DNA from: JBCCSZ01 sp039199225
GTDB lineage: Bacteria; Bacteroidota; Bacteroidia; Chitinophagales; Saprospiraceae
DNA length: 18,604 bases
Assembly (NCBI GenBank): GCA_039199225.1
Contig: JBCCSZ010000145.1
Span: forward strand, 1-18,604
Direction of reading: 5' to 3'
The translations under genes were made by a program, and so were the position numbers. Below the pieces are notes generated by a model that had not been told where the DNA came from, ran no database searches, and saw only the letters and a list, made by a program, of their open reading frames with translations. Below are positions 14,663 to 18,604 of the stretch, one piece after another (within the stretch, counting starts at the first letter, position 1; each line of letters opens with the position of its first letter).

Positions 14663-16420
14663 ATGAACCTAACATTACAAGCCTTGCTCGCCTTCTCCCC
14701 CATCCTTTTGGCAGGTATACTTTTGGTGGGCTTGCGGTGGCCTGCCAAAAGAGCAATGCCCTTCGTATTTCTCATCACTGCTGCCATTGCTCTTTTCGTT
14801 TGGGAGATGCCTTTCGATCGCGTGATGGCCTCCACCATGCAAGGCTTGGGAGTAACCGCCTCCATACTGTGGATCATTTTTGGCGCCATTCTGCTGCTGA
14901 ACACCTTAAAACATTCGGGGGCCTTGCAATCGATTCGATCTGGCTTTACCAATATCAGCCCAGACCGGAGAGTACAAGTCATCATCATCGCCTGGTTGTT
15001 TGGTTGCTTCATCGAAGGAGCATCGGGCTTCGGCACACCCGCTGCCATAGCGGCGCCCCTGATGGTCGGCCTGGGTTTTCCAGCCATGGCTGCCGTCACC
15101 TTGGGCATGATGATCCAATCAACACCCGTCTCCTTTGGCGCAGTCGGAACACCCATCGTCATAGGCGTAGATACGGGCCTGCGCACCACCGAGCTGTCCA
15201 ATCAGTTGGTAGCAGCCGGCACCAGTTGGGATCAATTTCTACTGCTCATCACCTCAGAGGTCGCCATCATCCACGCCATCATCGGCACCCTGATTCCACT
15301 TTTGATGTGCATAGTTATGACGCGCTTTTTTGGTAAGAAAAAATCTTGGACCGATGGTTTATCCATTGCCCCCTTCGCCATTTTCGCCGGCCTGGCTTTC
15401 ACCATTCCCTATGCATTGACAGGCGTTTTCCTAGGGCCGGAATTTCCATCCATCATCGGTGCGCTCGTCGGTATGATGATCGTCGTACCTGCCGCCAAAG
15501 CCAAGTTTTTGCTACCCAAAGACAATTGGGATTTTGAACCTACCGACAAGTGGCCGGCTGCCTGGATGGGCAATTTAGAATTGAAGCTGGACAAATTGGT
15601 ACAAAGCCCCCAGCAAATGTCGTTGACAAAAGCCTGGATTCCTTATGTCTTGGTCGCCTTGTTTTTGGTCCTCAGCCGCATTCCAAGTTTGGGCATCAAT
15701 ACAATGCTCAAAAGCGCTACCCTCTCCTTTACCAACCTATTTGGCGTAGAAGGCATCAGCACTTCTTTTCAACCACTTTATCTCCCTAGTGGCATCATGG
15801 TCATGGTGGTTTTGCTGACGTTTTTCATCCATCGCATGAAACTCCGCCAACTTAATACAGCCATCGGCGAGTCCAGCAGAACCCTGATCGGGGCAGGTTT
15901 TGTATTAATTTTTACCATCCCGATGGTCAGAATTTTAATCAACTCTGGTGTCAATGACATGGGCTATTCCAGTATGCCGATCGCTATGGCAGAATGGATG
16001 GCCAGCACTGTTGGAGAAATCTATCCGGCTTTTGCTGCGGCAACCGGAGCTTTGGGCGCCTTTATCGCTGGCTCCAACACGGTTTCCAATATGATGCTTT
16101 CTCAATTCCAATTCTCGACAGCTGCTACGCTCGGCATTACCGGCTCTGTATTGGTCGCCTTACAAGCCGTGGGAGCGGCTGCAGGAAATATGATTGCCAT
16201 TCACAACGTTGTCGCAGCCTCCGCTACGGTAGGGTTGCTGGGCAAGGAAGGCGTCATTTTGCGCAAAACGATTTTGCCGACTGCCTACTACGTCATCTTT
16301 GCTGGCATCATCGGCCTGGCGATGTTGTATGGCTTCGGTGTAACCGATGAGCTGACCCAGTATTTGAGTACCCTCAACGAAGCAACACCTGTAAATCCCA
16401 TCGGAGATGCTGGACAATAA
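14663..16420 (+). CDS. lctP: L-lactate permease (LctP/LldP family)
   Basis: 585 residues with about a dozen or more hydrophobic helices throughout. IEGASGFGTPAA (117-128) and STPVSFGAVGTPI (153-165) are hallmark motifs of the LctP family. AGSNTVSNMM (469-478) is the matching motif in the second half. Such proteins import lactate, and some also glycolate, with protons across the inner membrane. It is slightly longer than typical members (about 510-560 residues). Its 3' end overlaps the next gene by 14 bp (16407-16420), which implies cotranscription and coupled translation with the dehydrogenase. The divergent AraC-family gene is the probable regulator. The ATG at 14663 begins a hydrophobic first helix with no better upstream start. 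The substrate could be D-lactate, L-lactate or glycolate; the dehydrogenase next door favours D-lactate or glycolate. Confidence 0.92.
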   Translation: MNLTLQALLAFSPILLAGILLVGLRWPAKRAMPFVFLITAAIALFVWEMPFDRVMASTMQGLGVTASILWIIFGAILLLNTLKHSGALQSIRSGFTNISPDRRVQVIIIAWLFGCFIEGASGFGTPAAIAAPLMVGLGFPAMAAVTLGMMIQSTPVSFGAVGTPIVIGVDTGLRTTELSNQLVAAGTSWDQFLLLITSEVAIIHAIIGTLIPLLMCIVMTRFFGKKKSWTDGLSIAPFAIFAGLAFTIPYALTGVFLGPEFPSIIGALVGMMIVVPAAKAKFLLPKDNWDFEPTDKWPAAWMGNLELKLDKLVQSPQQMSLTKAWIPYVLVALFLVLSRIPSLGINTMLKSATLSFTNLFGVEGISTSFQPLYLPSGIMVMVVLLTFFIHRMKLRQLNTAIGESSRTLIGAGFVLIFTIPMVRILINSGVNDMGYSSMPIAMAEWMASTVGEIYPAFAAATGALGAFIAGSNTVSNMMLSQFQFSTAATLGITGSVLVALQAVGAAAGNMIAIHNVVAASATVGLLGKEGVILRKTILPTAYYVIFAGIIGLAMLYGFGVTDELTQYLSTLNEATPVNPIGDAGQ

Positions 16421-18604
16421 CTATCAGGCATATTACCAAAGCATTTGTCGGCAGGTAGAACCGGAGCGTATTTTTACAGATGAGGCCAGCACCTTGGCCT
16501 ACGGAACGGATGCGAGTTTCTATCGAATGATTCCTCAGATGGTCATTCAGGCCAAATCGGTAGAAGAGGTTTCCTTTTTGTTGCAACAAGCAAATCGCTT
16601 TGGGCTATCGGTCACTTTTCGGGCGGCGGGAACCAGCCTTTCGGGGCAAGCCATCACAGATTCGATCTTGATCCTAGCAGGTTTTTTCTGGAAGAAATAC
16701 CAGGTTCTGGACGAGGGTAAAAAAATAAGCCTTCAGCCAGGCGTACTCGGCGCACAAGCCAACCTTTTACTTAAGCCTTATGGTAGAAAAATCGGTCCAG
16801 ACCCGGCCTCTATCAATGCGGCCATGATCGGAGGAATTGCTGCCAACAACGCCAGCGGAATGTGTTGCGGCACTGCACAGAATTCCTACAAGACGCTGCA
16901 CAGCATGAAGATACTTTTCTACGATGGCTTTCTTTTGGACACGGCCTGCTCGGATAGTATTGCTCGTTTTAAAAAATACCATGCGGCCATCTACCAGGGC
17001 ATCGACCAACTGGGCCAAGCAACCAAAGCCAACGACCGGCTGGCCAAGCGCATTCGCGAAAAGTACAAGATGAAAAACACGACCGGCTACAGCCTGAATG
17101 CACTGGTCGATTTCAGCGATCCAGTAGACATTATCGCCCACTTGCTGATTGGATCGGAAGGCACCCTGGGGATGATTGCAGAAATCACCTACCATACGGT
17201 TGAAGATTTTCCCCATAAGGCCAGCGCCCTCATCATTTACGATTCCTTGGAAAAGGCTTGCAATGCAGTTTCGGCTTTGAAGTCGGCACCAGTGGATGCC
17301 GTAGAATTGATGGACAGGGCCAGCTTGCGATCGGTCGAAAATATGGAAGGCGTGCCAGACTATCTGCCGGAGATCAGCAGAGAAGCGGCTGCACTCCTAG
17401 TGGAAATCAGATCGAAAAATCGGGCGCGCATGGAAGAAAAGGTCAAGGAGGTTCGGCAGATCATCGACCACATTCCGACGGAGCGTCCTTTTGTCTTTAC
17501 CGACGAACCAGAGGTCTACGGCAAATACTGGAAAATCCGAAAAGGGCTATTCCCTTCCGTTGGAGCCATTCGGAAAATCGGAACTTCTGTGATTATCGAA
17601 GACATCACCTTTCCAATCGCCCGCCTGGCGGCTGCCACCCTTGATTTGCAAGACTTATTCAGAGCATACGATTACCACGATGCCGTCGTTTTTGGCCATG
17701 CGTTGGAGGGCAATCTGCACTTTGTCTTTACGCAAGATTTTGCCCAGGCCGAAGAGGTGGCTCGTTACGACGCCTTCATGCGCGATCTGGCCGATCTGGT
17801 GGTCGACAAGTACGATGGCGCACTCAAAGCAGAACACGGAACCGGAAGGAATATGGCACCTTTTGTTGAAAAGGAATGGGGCAAGGAAGCCTACGATTTG
17901 ATGCGAGCCATCAAGAACATTTTTGATCCTCAGCAAATCATCAACCCTGGCGTCATCATCAACGAAGATGATAAGCTACACATTAAAAACCTCAAGCCAT
18001 TACCTGCCGTCAATGAGTTGATTGACAAGTGCATAGAGTGCGGTTTTTGCGAACCCACTTGCCTGTCCCACAGCTTTACTTTTTCGCCACGACAACGCAT
18101 CGTCATTCATCGGGAAATGAGCCGCCTACGCAGTATTGGCAAGCAAGCCGAGGCAGACAAACTTAAGAAAGCTACAGCCTATCAAGTCGACCAAACCTGC
18201 TCTGCCGATGGACTCTGTGCCTTGGCTTGCCCCGTGAAGATTGATACGGGCGTTTACACCAAAAAAGTACGCCAGCAGAAAAACAGCGGCAACTGGTTGG
18301 CACAAAAAGCAGCGCAGCACCTGGACAAAACTACCCAAATGCTTCGAGCAGGTATGCAGATCGGACAGTTTGTCAATGGATTGGTAGGGCCAAAAGTGAT
18401 GGATACAATAGCCCGTACGACGACGGGCTTGATTGGACAAAAGACGCATTGGAGTCCGGATATGCCACAAGCCATGCCTGCCAAACGGGCGTTACCCCCA
18501 CAGGTCACCACCGAAGGCGCCCTCAAGGTGGTCTACTTCACAACTTGCATCAATAGAACCATGGGGGCAGCAAAAGATGCCGACAACAAGGAGAGTGTTT
18601 TTTA
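16407..18604 (+). CDS. FAD-binding and Fe-S D-lactate dehydrogenase-like protein, 3' end outside window
   Basis: Open for 732 codons to the window edge with no stop. The ATG at 16407 overlaps the permease stop. Residues about 45-235 are a PCMH-type FAD-binding domain, with RAAGTSLSGQ (72-81), GPDPAS and GGIAANNASG. GSEGTLG (249-255) and the C-terminal FAD-oxidase segment follow, ending near ALKAEHGTGRNMAPFVEKEW. A ferredoxin-like unit carries C542, C545, C548 and C552 (CIECGFCEPTC) and a second cluster C598, C604, C608 (CSADGLCALACP). This GlcD-plus-GlcF fusion order is that of bacterial D-lactate (or glycolate) dehydrogenases, usually about 940 residues, so roughly 200 residues with the cysteine-rich CCG domains should lie beyond. 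It would oxidise the imported hydroxyacid to pyruvate (or glyoxylate) and pass electrons to quinone at the membrane. Cys552 is followed by Leu rather than the usual Pro. Confidence 0.9.
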   Translation, partial: MLDNNYQAYYQSICRQVEPERIFTDEASTLAYGTDASFYRMIPQMVIQAKSVEEVSFLLQQANRFGLSVTFRAAGTSLSGQAITDSILILAGFFWKKYQVLDEGKKISLQPGVLGAQANLLLKPYGRKIGPDPASINAAMIGGIAANNASGMCCGTAQNSYKTLHSMKILFYDGFLLDTACSDSIARFKKYHAAIYQGIDQLGQATKANDRLAKRIREKYKMKNTTGYSLNALVDFSDPVDIIAHLLIGSEGTLGMIAEITYHTVEDFPHKASALIIYDSLEKACNAVSALKSAPVDAVELMDRASLRSVENMEGVPDYLPEISREAAALLVEIRSKNRARMEEKVKEVRQIIDHIPTERPFVFTDEPEVYGKYWKIRKGLFPSVGAIRKIGTSVIIEDITFPIARLAAATLDLQDLFRAYDYHDAVVFGHALEGNLHFVFTQDFAQAEEVARYDAFMRDLADLVVDKYDGALKAEHGTGRNMAPFVEKEWGKEAYDLMRAIKNIFDPQQIINPGVIINEDDKLHIKNLKPLPAVNELIDKCIECGFCEPTCLSHSFTFSPRQRIVIHREMSRLRSIGKQAEADKLKKATAYQVDQTCSADGLCALACPVKIDTGVYTKKVRQQKNSGNWLAQKAAQHLDKTTQMLRAGMQIGQFVNGLVGPKVMDTIARTTTGLIGQKTHWSPDMPQAMPAKRALPPQVTTEGALKVVYFTTCINRTMGAAKDADNKESVF

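Noticed and set aside
14653..15201. 182-codon minus-strand frame inside the permease gene
   Set aside because: Antisense to the LctP gene, Met/Pro/Lys-rich without domain features, an antisense artefact.
16767..17216. 149-codon minus-strand frame inside the dehydrogenase gene
   Set aside because: The plus strand encodes clear FAD-domain motifs across the same bases.
1..18604. CRISPR array, tRNA or rRNA genes, insertion sequence
   Set aside because: No regularly spaced short repeats, cloverleaf, rRNA-like stretch or transposase was seen on reading both strands by eye.

Overview
The window reads as chromosomal DNA of a Bacteroidota bacterium, probably of the Saprospiria/Lewinella type (the lineage is inference). 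Five predicted secreted proteins end in a type IX secretion system (T9SS) type A sorting domain, a hallmark of that phylum. The one convincing promoter matches the Bacteroidota TTG / TAnnTTTG pattern. I saw no rRNA, tRNA, CRISPR array or intact insertion sequence.

Layout. Positions 1-271 form a fold-back inverted repeat at the left edge that breaks a secreted alpha/beta-hydrolase-like gene with a T9SS tail (to 853). Next come two small minus-strand ORFs (1032-1525) that look like one frameshifted gene. A very large minus-strand AsmA-like membrane protein (1628-5233) follows, then about 1 kb of hairpin-rich sequence without a convincing gene. Two tandem paralogues (6278-7432, 7693-8868) each carry a signal peptide, a phage-type S74 self-cleaving chaperone domain, a coiled coil and a T9SS tail. 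A convergent minus-strand pair follows: a DUF1028 T9SS protein (9048-10061) behind an ion channel (10130-10792). A perfect 15-bp terminator hairpin separates these from a minus-strand multicopper oxidase with a T9SS tail (11135-13066).

The right end is a lactate-type (possibly glycolate) utilisation locus. A minus-strand AraC-family regulator (13399-14268) is divergent from an LctP-family permease (14663-16420). The permease overlaps by 14 bp a FAD/Fe-S D-lactate-dehydrogenase-like gene that runs off the window (16407-18604+). The 394-bp divergent region holds a 21-bp-phased direct repeat, as expected for an AraC-type operator, and a set of stems that could fold as a three-way junction in the permease leader.

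The most unusual content is the S74/T9SS pair. If the conserved Ser-Lys dyad cuts as in phage tailspikes, the passenger would be cut away from its own C-terminal secretion signal, so folding, cleavage and export would have to be ordered. The fold-back repeat and the structured permease leader are the next items to check.
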